A stretch of DNA of 5,466 nt from Nitrospirota bacterium (GTDB lineage Bacteria > Nitrospirota > Nitrospiria > Nitrospirales > UBA8639): assembly GCA_020348185.1 (NCBI GenBank), contig CP070743.1, forward strand, positions 377,823 to 383,288, written 5' to 3'. The notes under the pieces are model-generated. The model was not told the origin of the DNA, did not search any database, and saw nothing but the letters and a program-made list of their open reading frames with translations. Each line of letters starts with the position of its first letter. Within the stretch, counting starts at the first letter, position 1. Made by a program: the position numbers and the translations under genes. Positions 1 through 5,466 of the stretch are shown here, one piece after another.

Positions 1-211
1 CCGAACCAGCAATGAGGCCTCCGGCTCCTCCCACCGTCACAGAAACCGGTATTCGGCTAAGCGCGTATTCGGCCCAAATGATGGCACCGCCTACTCCCAC
101 TCCAATGGCTGCTCCGAGAAGGAGGTTCTGGAAGTTGGCGGTGCCCATCCTTGATCCAACACTTGCACCCGCCACAACTCCTACCAACAGCAAGATGACT
201 CGTAAGGTCAT
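1..211 (-). CDS. N-terminal part of a membrane-anchored protein, probably PIN/TRAM (YacL-like); truncated by window edge
   Basis: This is an open frame starting at ATG 211-209 and running off the low-coordinate edge after 70 complete codons. The start is supported by a GGAG motif preceded by eight A residues, 8 bases upstream. The visible protein is almost entirely hydrophobic and glycine-rich: a first membrane segment at about residues 4-19, a second at about 30-50 (LLLGAAIGVGVGGAIIW), then a short linker LSRIPVS and the start of a third segment (VGGAGGLIAGS, residues 60-70). The linker followed by a GGxxGLIxG segment resembles the N-terminal membrane region of YacL-type proteins, which carry a PIN nuclease-like domain and a C-terminal TRAM RNA-binding domain. 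Those diagnostic domains would lie outside the window, so the family call is an inference. It lies downstream of the algC terminator and is probably a separate transcription unit. Another small glycine-rich membrane protein is the main alternative. Confidence 0.55.
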   Translation of the reverse strand, partial: MTLRVILLLVGVVAGASVGSRMGTANFQNLLLGAAIGVGVGGAIIWAEYALSRIPVSVTVGGAGGLIAGS

Positions 212-318
212 AGACAACACTCCTTTTTTTTAAAGGTTCGTGTCTCGAGCCTTAGCATCTGATCTTCCTGGAATTTCCTTATCTTCGTTCCATTTAAATA
301 AGAACGGGGCCAGGGGCT

Positions 319-337
319 TATTCTACCACTGAGCTGA
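319..337 (-). other. tRNA D-arm-like sequence (possible tRNA gene remnant)
   Basis: Read on the minus strand this stretch contains AGCTCAGTGGTAGAAT, which matches the conserved D-arm of bacterial tRNA genes (box A-like GCTCAGTGGTAGA). A full tRNA cannot be built around it. The flanking bases do not form an acceptor stem, no recognisable anticodon arm follows, and no T-arm (GGTTCGANTCC type) occurs in the next 100 bases. The sequence overlaps a short inverted repeat, AATAAG at 297-302 and CTTATT at 317-322, with a 14-base loop. It may be a decayed tRNA fragment or a chance match. It lies just downstream of the algC terminator. Confidence 0.3.
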
Positions 338-343
338 CAGAAG

Positions 344-369
344 AAAAAACTCTCCCGAGCAACGTCGGG
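344..369 (-). terminator. Rho-independent terminator after algC
   Basis: On the minus strand a hairpin with stem CCCGA / TCGGG (365-369 paired with 354-358) and a 6-base loop is followed, after AGAG, by six T residues (349-344). It sits about 85 bases beyond the algC stop codon and before the next gene, a normal position for the end of the manC-algC transcript. The stem is only 5 base pairs, so termination could be partial. A computed folding energy was not available. Confidence 0.6.
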
Positions 370-454
370 GAATCAAGTTGTCAGATGAACAATAGGGAAA
401 TGCGAACAAATGGTCAATAAGGCTGGAACGGGGATGGGCCGAAAAACGGATTGC

Positions 455-1852
455 CTATATCCCTAATTCCTGACGACAAGCCGCTAATTGGGATTCAAGG
501 AAGTTTCGAAGAACAGTCAGACGTTCGGGGGTGGAAGCCTCAAAACGCAGCACCAGGGCGGGTTGGGTGTTTGAAGCGCGAATTAACCCCCATCCATCTT
601 GAAACCGAACGCGAATACCATCAATAGTGCTAACATCAAGAATGTTCAGTTGTGAATTGTTCGGATGAGGTTCTTTAGCCAAAAGGGAAATATGATCGAT
701 GACCCTATGCATTAAGACAAACTTTTGATGGTCCGGACAATCGACCCTGATTTCCGGTGTCACGGACGTGGAGGGAACATCCAGCAAAAGACTAGAAAGG
801 GGCTTTTTGGTTTTCGCCAGTATTTCAATTAATCGACAGGAGGCATATATCGCATCATCGAATCCGAAATATCTATCTGCAAAAAACATGTGTCCTGACA
901 TCTCCCCCGCCAGTACGGCGTTTTCCTCTTTCATCTTGGCCTTAATGACGGAATGGCCTGTTTTCCACATGATTCCCCGCCCACCCCTTTTTTCAATATC
1001 ATCGTACAGGTGCTGAGAGGCCTTCACTTCAGAAATAAAGGTACTCCCAGGTCGATCAACGAGGACATCCCGGGCAAACAGTAAAAGGAGACGATCCCCC
1101 CACAAAATATTTCCTTGCTCATCAATCGCTCCGATACGGTCGGCATCACCATCATAGCCAATACCGACATCGGCCCCGACTTGCTTGACCATGTTCCTCA
1201 AATCCTCGAGATTCTCGACGACCGTCGGATCAGGATGGTGATTGGGGAAACCTCCATCGAGTTCACAGTAAAGACCGGTGACTTGACAGCCAAGCTGCTC
1301 TAAAGCCTGTTTGGCCACCAAGGAAGCGGCCCCGTTGCCGCAATCGATCACCACATGAAGGGAATTCGCCTTGAGAGAAGAAAAATCGTTCTTGAGATAG
1401 TCCAGATACTCAGGAATGATTGGGGAATCGATCACCTTGCCGGCCCCAACAGTAAACGATTCACCCTCGACAAGGCTGCGTAATCGTTGAATGCCTGCTC
1501 CATAAAGCGCCTCTTTCCCTATACACAACTTAAATCCATTGTACTCCGAGGCATTATGACTGCCCGTAATCATAATACCCCCGTCGACATCCCGATGATA
1601 TAATGAAAAATAGAGCAGCGGGGTGGCACACAGCCCTATATCCAGGACATCGAGGCCGCCTTCTGTCAGCCCCTTGACCAGATGTTCTCTCATCAAGGGC
1701 GAAGTGAGGCGTCCATCTCTGCCTACCGCGATGGTCTGAAGATGGTTTTCCTTCCCCAGTGTTGCGTATGCCCGTCCGATCCGCTCGGCCAGCTCAGGGG
1801 TCAGATCTGTTCCCACTATGCCTCGAATGTCGTATTCCCGAAAGATACTCAT
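455..1852 (-). CDS. algC: Phosphomannomutase / phosphoglucomutase (AlgC-type, alpha-D-phosphohexomutase family)
   Basis: The predicted cytoplasmic enzyme interconverts mannose-6-phosphate and mannose-1-phosphate, and in AlgC-type members also glucose-6-phosphate and glucose-1-phosphate. It has 465 residues, close to the usual 450-465. All four active-site regions of the family are visible: the phosphoserine loop ITGSHNASEYNG with catalytic Ser98; the metal loop DGDADR (234-239); the sugar-binding GEMSGH (316-321); and the C-terminal phosphate-binding RASNTQP (425-431). VGRDGR (43-48) and MWKTGHS (295-301) are also typical of AlgC relatives. The phosphoserine loop has Ala101 where most relatives have proline (SHNP). 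The chosen ATG has GAAAGG 6 bases upstream. It begins only 18 bases after the manC stop, so the two are very probably co-transcribed, and the mutase supplies the substrate of the ManC guanylyltransferase. The ManB name is equally usable; preference for mannose or glucose phosphates cannot be read from sequence alone. Confidence 0.95.
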   Translation of the reverse strand: MSIFREYDIRGIVGTDLTPELAERIGRAYATLGKENHLQTIAVGRDGRLTSPLMREHLVKGLTEGGLDVLDIGLCATPLLYFSLYHRDVDGGIMITGSHNASEYNGFKLCIGKEALYGAGIQRLRSLVEGESFTVGAGKVIDSPIIPEYLDYLKNDFSSLKANSLHVVIDCGNGAASLVAKQALEQLGCQVTGLYCELDGGFPNHHPDPTVVENLEDLRNMVKQVGADVGIGYDGDADRIGAIDEQGNILWGDRLLLLFARDVLVDRPGSTFISEVKASQHLYDDIEKRGGRGIMWKTGHSVIKAKMKEENAVLAGEMSGHMFFADRYFGFDDAIYASCRLIEILAKTKKPLSSLLLDVPSTSVTPEIRVDCPDHQKFVLMHRVIDHISLLAKEPHPNNSQLNILDVSTIDGIRVRFQDGWGLIRASNTQPALVLRFEASTPERLTVLRNFLESQLAACRQELGI

Positions 1853-1870
1853 ATCTGGCCTTTCATTCTT

Positions 1871-3325
1871 TCACGCCTTTCGTTTTTTAACTCGTCCAAA
1901 GTCATCCTGAAATCGGACAATATCATCCTCTCCGAGATATGGCCCATTTTGAGTTTCGATGATTTCCAATGGGGTTGTCCCAGGATTGGCTAACCGGTGG
2001 GGCGTTTCCGGAGGGATTCCCGTACTTTCACCAGCGTGGAGTTCAAATTCCTGTTCCCCGCGAGTGACGCGGGCTTGACCTCTAATCACCACCCAATGTT
2101 CACTTCGTTGGTGGTGCAATTGAAGGGAAAGCCGTTTCCCAGGCGTGACGGTAATCCGCTTCACTTTATACCCTCTCGCCTCTTCTAACACGGTGTAGGA
2201 CCCCCAATGCCTGTGGACGGTCCGATGTTCAAGATGCTCAGGAGCTTGACGTTGCTTTAACTCCTTCACAATCGCTTTGACATTTTGGGCCTGTGACTTC
2301 GGACACACTAAGGTGGCATCTGCGGTATCGACAACAACCATATCAGACAGTCCTATGGTCGCCACGATTCGTTGATCGGCATAAAGGACCGAATTGGTGC
2401 TGCCGAGATCGACAATGTTCCCATACCTCACATTCCCATCGTCATCACAATCCCCGACCTCTGGCAAACTACTCCAACTTCCAACATCGGACCATTCAAA
2501 ATGAACGGGGATCACCGCGGCGCGGGAAGAACGCTCCATCACCCCATGGTCGATGGACACCGACTCAAGCTGCTTGTACAGTTTAGGCACTCTTCCCTTG
2601 GAATCCCCGGATTGCCACAGGGCATGAATCCGTTTGAGTGATCGGAAAAGACCGGCATTGTGTTTGGACAGTTCTTCCAAAACGGCCGAGGCTTTCCACA
2701 TGAAGATCCCGCTATTCCAATAAAAGTTTCCCGATCTCACATATCGTTTGGCCTTCTGGAGGCTCGGTTTCTCCACGAATTGTGCCACGCGATATCCACT
2801 GAGTGTCCCCTTCGAGCACAAGTGAGTTCGGCGATCTGGTTGGATATACCCATATCCCGTCTCGGGTCTGGTTGGTTGGATGCCAAACGTGACAAGATGC
2901 CCTTCAGTAGCCAGCTGGGCCCCTACCTTCACCGCTTGCTGAAATTTGACCGGTTGTTTAATGACCTGGTCGGCTGGCAACACCACCATCACGGCTTCCG
3001 GATCTTTTTCCATTAAGTGAAAGGCGGCTAACCCGATAGCTGGCGCGGTATTTCGTCCTTCGGGCTCCAAAATCAAATTCTCTTTGAGCTCATCTTTCCA
3101 GTCAATCAATTGCAGTTCAATGGAATCGGCCTGTTGCTCATTTGTCACAATAAACACCCGATTGGCCGGCATGGCTCCCAGAAGCCGACGAACCGTTTGC
3201 TGAATGAGGGTTTCCTCTCCGATTATTCGAAGAAATTGTTTGGGGAACTTTTCCCGGCTCAGGGGCCAAAATCGAGTCCCACTTCCCCCGGCTAAAATGA
3301 CCCCGTAAAGATGAGGATTCTTCAT
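1871..3325 (-). CDS. manC: Bifunctional mannose-1-phosphate guanylyltransferase / mannose-6-phosphate isomerase
   Basis: This 484-residue cytoplasmic protein has the two-domain architecture of ManC/AlgA (usually about 470-480 residues). The N-terminal nucleotidyltransferase makes GDP-mannose from mannose-1-phosphate and GTP. It shows the pyrophosphorylase signature GGSGTRFWPLSREKFPKQF (13-31), FVEKP (183-187), WNSGIF (203-208) and WSDVGSW (278-284). The C-terminal type II phosphomannose isomerase cupin (about 370-478) converts fructose-6-phosphate to mannose-6-phosphate. It shows HRHWGSY, VTPGKRLSLQLHHQRSEHW (393-411), PHRLANPG (442-449), YLGEDDIVRF (463-472) and DDFGR. Gln406 replaces the third histidine of the usual QxHHHRxEHW metal-site motif, by a single-base difference (CAA against CAC/CAT). 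The ATG is preceded by AGGG 9 bases upstream, a modest ribosome site, and the conserved GVILAGG follows at residue 8. It is the first gene of a two-gene GDP-mannose unit with algC. A 180-base gap separates it from the upstream lipoprotein gene, so it may have its own promoter, although none is clear. Confidence 0.96.
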   Translation of the reverse strand: MKNPHLYGVILAGGSGTRFWPLSREKFPKQFLRIIGEETLIQQTVRRLLGAMPANRVFIVTNEQQADSIELQLIDWKDELKENLILEPEGRNTAPAIGLAAFHLMEKDPEAVMVVLPADQVIKQPVKFQQAVKVGAQLATEGHLVTFGIQPTRPETGYGYIQPDRRTHLCSKGTLSGYRVAQFVEKPSLQKAKRYVRSGNFYWNSGIFMWKASAVLEELSKHNAGLFRSLKRIHALWQSGDSKGRVPKLYKQLESVSIDHGVMERSSRAAVIPVHFEWSDVGSWSSLPEVGDCDDDGNVRYGNIVDLGSTNSVLYADQRIVATIGLSDMVVVDTADATLVCPKSQAQNVKAIVKELKQRQAPEHLEHRTVHRHWGSYTVLEEARGYKVKRITVTPGKRLSLQLHHQRSEHWVVIRGQARVTRGEQEFELHAGESTGIPPETPHRLANPGTTPLEIIETQNGPYLGEDDIVRFQDDFGRVKKRKA

Positions 3326-3430
3326 GGACTATTTCCCTACCCTGTCTGTATCAATTGACTGGACATGAAGGGTATAGACGACCAGCTTAATCAGCGGACC
3401 TCTCCCTTATTGTCTATTTCGTTCGATTAC

Positions 3431-3444
3431 GTTGTTATCACAAC
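3431..3444. repeat. 14-base inverted repeat upstream of manC, possible operator
   Basis: The minus strand reads GTTGT-GATA-ACAAC, a perfect 5-base inverted repeat around a 4-base centre, in the 180-base gap before manC and 106 bases upstream of its start codon. TTGATTGATT lies just upstream (3455-3464) and could serve as a -35 element to GATAAC (3434-3439), but the spacing would be 15 or 19 bases, so the promoter reading is weak. The symmetry is real; a regulatory role is speculation. I see no convincing gene or terminator in the rest of 3326-3505. Confidence 0.3.
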
Positions 3445-3505
3445 CGGGATTTGCAATCAATCAAGACCAACTCGTGTCGGGCCACTTGGATGTTCTCCCC
3501 ACGTC

Positions 3506-3814
3506 TCAATGACTGACCAATTCGTACCCCCTTGATCGCATACAGCGGCCCATCTCCAGCCCTACCGAAACGGAGGAATCGGACCATCCATCGCTGGGTT
3601 TTCGAATTTCATCTCGACAGGCCATGGAGGCCGAGGTCGAATCCCCCTGAGCGAGAGCCGTCGGTGCCCACTTACCTTGCGAACAGGAGCCATACGGATG
3701 GCAAATCTGATCGGCACGTGAGGGACTGTAGTTGGGGGTTTCATATTGTTGCCAAATTGTGCCAATACAACCGGGGAGAAGCACCCACAAGAGAAAGAGA
3801 GATGTTCGGTTCAT
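3506..3814 (-). CDS. Small predicted lipoprotein of unknown function
   Basis: I do not recognise a named family. The 102-residue product starts with a short signal peptide (MNRTSLFLLWVLL) and a lipobox-like LPGC with Cys16 as the probable lipidated residue. Proline at -2 is unusual, so signal peptidase II processing is likely but not certain. The mature part is polar and has four more cysteines (38, 44, 66, 91), which could form disulfides in the periplasm. Cys66 is in ACRDEIRK and Cys91 in GRCMRSRGYELV. The CMxxxGY ending is a pattern I associate with small uncharacterised Gram-negative lipoproteins. The ATG has GGGG 7 bases upstream. Of the overlapping reading frames here this is the only one with a signal peptide and such a motif, and it shares the strand of its neighbours. 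It lies 114 bases after the DUF218 gene and 180 bases before manC; an envelope role is inferred from the signal sequence only. Confidence 0.72.
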   Translation of the reverse strand: MNRTSLFLLWVLLPGCIGTIWQQYETPNYSPSRADQICHPYGSCSQGKWAPTALAQGDSTSASMACRDEIRKPSDGWSDSSVSVGLEMGRCMRSRGYELVSH

Positions 3815-3928
3815 TCAGGTACCCCAACATAGCGGAAGGCATTCAATTTTGATCCCCTTACTCCACAATCTCTTCGGTACTTTCCTTTAGATTATTAAGG
3901 CTGACCTCCCTATCCCGGTCCTTCCTTG

Positions 3929-4714
3929 TTAAATTTGCCCTCTCATCCAGGCCCAACCCAATCCTAAATATTCATGAAATGCCAATTCGGCTAATCGAGT
4001 CCCCTGGGATCGAGGGAAGTAATACTCCGGCCACACATACGTTTTGGGTTTCCAATGCCCCACAGGAGCCGGTATCGGATTCATCCCCTGTTTAGCAAAC
4101 ACCCTGAAGGCCCTTGGCATATGAACAGCTGAGGTAACCAGAATAAACGGATCATCCTTGACAATGAGAGCCACATTCAAAGGATGATCTTTGGTATCGC
4201 GAGACCGGGTTTCGAGTACCATATCATCTTTATTGACACCCAAGGTCTGAGCAAGGCGACTCAACACGGTGGCTTCAGATTCCAATGGATATCCTATCCC
4301 CCCAGTCAGAACCAATTTGCTCCCGGGAATCATATGATAGAGACGAATACCTTCCAACAATCGCACGCGAGAGTCATGTGATACTTGAAGCTGGATCGGA
4401 AGTGAGGGGTTAGGGGTTACCCCGCCTGCTAATACGACGATCCACGGAATCGTCACTTCTCCCCCACCGGTCAATTTTGACTGAAGGGAAGACATGGTCA
4501 GTGGAGGATATGGTTCTTCTAAGGTGTGAATCAACCGCCCTGAAATTCCCTCTGAACTGACGAGTACCAACAGTAAACCCGCCATCGTCACCAACGTTTT
4601 TCCTAATCGTTGCCGACGTGTCAACCACAATAACAATACGCCGATAATGAGCACCTCAAGGCAAACCGGAAGAGGAGACAATAGTGGACCGACGATTTTT
4701 TTAAATTCGAACAT
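3929..4714 (-). CDS. elyC: ElyC/SanA/YdcF family DUF218 inner-membrane protein
   Basis: The 261-residue protein matches the layout of E. coli ElyC (about 259 residues). Two N-terminal membrane helices lie at about 12-32 and 39-55, followed by a DUF218 domain expected in the periplasm. The N-terminus FKKIVGPLLSPLP followed by a hydrophobic helix and LTRRQRLGK is ElyC-like. Within DUF218 one sees VVLAGG (93-98), RVRLLEGIRLY (116-126), LVLTGG (134-139), SEA near 146-148, ETRSRDTKDHPLN (168-180), LVTSAVHMPRA (192-202) and the C-terminal HEYLGL (247-252). In E. coli, ElyC is an envelope biogenesis factor linked to peptidoglycan synthesis and lipid-carrier metabolism; its biochemical activity is not settled. 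The start is ATG with AGGAGG 11 bases upstream, a slightly long spacing, and an in-frame stop just upstream rules out extension. The lipoprotein gene follows after 114 bases. Orthology to ElyC rather than a paralogue such as SanA or YdcF is likely from the two membrane helices but not proven. Confidence 0.85.
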   Translation of the reverse strand: MFEFKKIVGPLLSPLPVCLEVLIIGVLLLWLTRRQRLGKTLVTMAGLLLVLVSSEGISGRLIHTLEEPYPPLTMSSLQSKLTGGGEVTIPWIVVLAGGVTPNPSLPIQLQVSHDSRVRLLEGIRLYHMIPGSKLVLTGGIGYPLESEATVLSRLAQTLGVNKDDMVLETRSRDTKDHPLNVALIVKDDPFILVTSAVHMPRAFRVFAKQGMNPIPAPVGHWKPKTYVWPEYYFPRSQGTRLAELAFHEYLGLGWAWMRGQI

Positions 4715-4926
4715 ACCCTTAACTTCCTCCTACCCGATTATGAGTATCGAATTTCATAAAGTTGCGCATCAGCGACCCCGCTGCTCCTCCACTCCCCTAT
4801 CTGCCTTTTAATGTATCACAATCACAATTTCGAGATGAGCTGTGGGTAAAAAGAACGTGATATCTCACACTCAAGAAAATAACCGCTGTCACGTCGGTCG
4901 ATCGACGACGGAGGAATCTATGGCAA

Positions 4927-4956
4927 GGGAATAGGGGTAAGGGAACCGTTGTGGGG
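4927..4956 (+). other. Potential G-quadruplex-forming tract
   Basis: Four runs of three or four guanines occur on the plus strand at 4927-4929, 4934-4937, 4941-4943 and 4953-4956, separated by 4, 3 and 9 bases. The first two loops are short; the third exceeds the usual 7-base limit but fits extended definitions. The G-rich strand is the one opposite to the coding strand of neighbouring genes, so it would act in DNA (template strand) rather than in their mRNA. Formation is not demonstrated. Confidence 0.35.
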
Positions 4957-4974
4957 TTGACTCAGGGAGCGATT

Positions 4975-4992
4975 GAGATAAGGGAGATAAGG
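4975..4992 (+). repeat. Perfect 9-base tandem duplication
   Basis: GAGATAAGG occurs twice back to back (4975-4983 and 4984-4992) in the intergenic region downstream of the partial gene. It directly follows the G-rich tract. No function is evident; replication slippage is the simplest origin. Confidence 0.85.
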
Positions 4993-5061
4993 ATATCTTG
5001 AAACCCGGTCAACATCACCGGATTGAACAGGATAGAACGAATTGGGAAGCCATCCCGGCAA

Positions 5062-5466
5062 TCACCCTGCTCCCTTGGCCTTGGCTTTGGCCAGGAACCC
5101 TTGAATATAAAACGGTTCTACGCGTAATGAGAGCTCATCACGCTTTCCATAAAGAATGAATTCCATACCGGTCTCTAGAGACTGCTGCAGCTTGGCTTTC
5201 GGAATCATAATGCGAACTTTTTCATCGGAATCCGAAAACGTGTCAACGTATCGAGACAACACCATCTTATTTCCATCGGGATCAAAGGCTTGATAATAGA
5301 AGGCCGGGCCCCTTTGCCTAATTCTTTGTTGATAGATCACGAGTTGACAGGAAACCAATTGATTATTGGTGTATTGTGCCGTCAACAAGTACATAGCGTC
5401 CCTATCAGACGTCTCAGCATATGGACCTTTAACGGTGGTAACCTTCGTAACCGCATTACGACTAAC
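5062..5466 (-). CDS. C-terminal part of an unrecognised protein; truncated by window edge
   Basis: The frame is open from the window edge to the TGA at 5062-5064, giving 134 visible residues. Methionine at 5394-5392 is probably internal: the 24 codons before it are open, and their product (VTTVKGPYAETSDRDA) reads smoothly into MYLLTAQYTNNQLVSCQLVIY. I do not recognise the family. The visible part alternates polar and hydrophobic residues (QLVIYQQRI, GPAFYYQAFDPDG, KVRIMIPKAKLQ, MEFILYGKRDELSLRVEPFYIQGF), suggesting a beta-rich domain. It ends in a low-complexity basic tail, AKAKAKGAG. It has one visible cysteine and no membrane segment. No signal peptide can be judged, because the N-terminus is outside the window. 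It is followed by a 347-base gap, so it is probably the last gene of its own unit. Confidence 0.75.
   Translation of the reverse strand, partial: VSRNAVTKVTTVKGPYAETSDRDAMYLLTAQYTNNQLVSCQLVIYQQRIRQRGPAFYYQAFDPDGNKMVLSRYVDTFSDSDEKVRIMIPKAKLQQSLETGMEFILYGKRDELSLRVEPFYIQGFLAKAKAKGAG

Larger units (their letters stand above)
4715..5061. other. 347-base intergenic region with repeats and no convincing gene
   Basis: This gap separates the partial gene at 5062-5466 from elyC. No coding frame of credible length is present. It holds a G-rich plus-strand tract (4927-4956), a 9-base tandem duplication (4975-4992) and an inverted repeat GTGA-TATC-TCAC (4857-4868). The plus strand also has GTCGATCGAC, a perfect 10-base palindrome, near 4896-4905. 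A weak minus-strand hairpin, CCGGT/ACCGG at 5005-5021, has only three following T residues and would be a poor terminator. A CATAAT hexamer on the minus strand (4742-4737) could be a -10 box for elyC, but it lacks a recognisable -35 box. A 16-codon minus-strand reading frame (4769-4719) ends just before elyC. Confidence 0.6.

Noticed and set aside
12..233. 73-residue plus-strand reading frame rich in proline, threonine and alanine
   Set aside because: It is antisense to the hydrophobic minus-strand protein, which has a good ribosome site and membrane segments. The low-complexity composition is typical of a shadow frame.
240..345. A complete tRNA gene on the minus strand
   Set aside because: Only the D-arm consensus is present. 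I could not find a matching acceptor stem, anticodon stem or T-arm.
768..3295. Several plus-strand frames of 60-118 residues inside algC and manC
   Set aside because: They are antisense to two clearly recognised enzymes with intact catalytic motifs and show no family resemblance of their own.
3562..3765. 67-residue minus-strand frame inside the lipoprotein region
   Set aside because: It overlaps the lipoprotein gene in another frame and has a proline- and arginine-rich product without motifs or a convincing ribosome site.
3532..3852. 106-residue plus-strand reading frame opposite the lipoprotein gene
   Set aside because: Its product is rich in arginine and proline with no recognisable motif or signal. 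The minus-strand frame has a signal peptide, lipobox and CMxxxGY motif and matches the strand of its neighbours.
4410..4628. 72-residue minus-strand frame within elyC
   Set aside because: It is an alternative frame inside a well-supported DUF218 gene, and its product shows no domain.
4911..4934. GGAGG-preceded ATG on the plus strand
   Set aside because: The frame stops after four codons and nothing downstream on the plus strand would be controlled by it.
5005..5021. Terminator after the partial gene at 5062-5466
   Set aside because: The CCGGT/ACCGG stem is short and is followed by only three T residues, so I do not call it as a feature.

Overview
This window comes from a Gram-negative bacterial chromosome of roughly balanced GC (estimated by eye). 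Every supported gene lies on the minus strand, so transcription runs from high to low coordinates. A Gram-negative envelope is suggested by a short lipoprotein, a DUF218 envelope protein and GDP-mannose synthesis for surface glycans. The gene set reminds me of Nitrospira-type genomes, but that is an impression only; no ribosomal RNA or other taxonomic marker is present.

The order of transcription is as follows. (1) The 3' part of an unrecognised protein gene (5062-5466), cut by the window edge. (2) A 347-base gap (4715-5061) with a G-rich tract, a perfect 9-base tandem duplication and short inverted repeats. (3) An ElyC/SanA/YdcF-type DUF218 membrane protein (3929-4714). (4) A small predicted lipoprotein (3506-3814). 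(5) A 180-base gap with a 14-base inverted repeat. (6) manC, a bifunctional mannose-1-phosphate guanylyltransferase / mannose-6-phosphate isomerase (1871-3325). (7) An AlgC-type phosphomannomutase/phosphoglucomutase 18 bases downstream (455-1852). (8) A probable Rho-independent terminator (344-369), followed by a short sequence resembling a tRNA D-arm. (9) The N-terminal 70 codons of a glycine-rich membrane protein, probably the start of a PIN/TRAM (YacL-like) protein (1-211), cut by the window edge.

The best-supported functional unit is manC plus algC. Together they encode all three steps from fructose-6-phosphate to GDP-mannose: isomerisation to mannose-6-phosphate (ManC C-terminal cupin), conversion to mannose-1-phosphate (AlgC), and GTP-dependent guanylylation (ManC N-terminal domain). 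The small gap and the terminator after algC suggest one transcript ending there. The lipoprotein and DUF218 protein upstream fit an envelope theme, but their link to the GDP-mannose genes is inferred from position only.

I found no CRISPR array, insertion sequence, phage gene, toxin-antitoxin pair or other obvious accessory system. I do not think the window contains a complete undescribed system. The points most worth a second look are the tRNA-like fragment, unusual residues in conserved motifs of both sugar enzymes, the two unrecognised proteins, and the structured intergenic region at 4715-5061.
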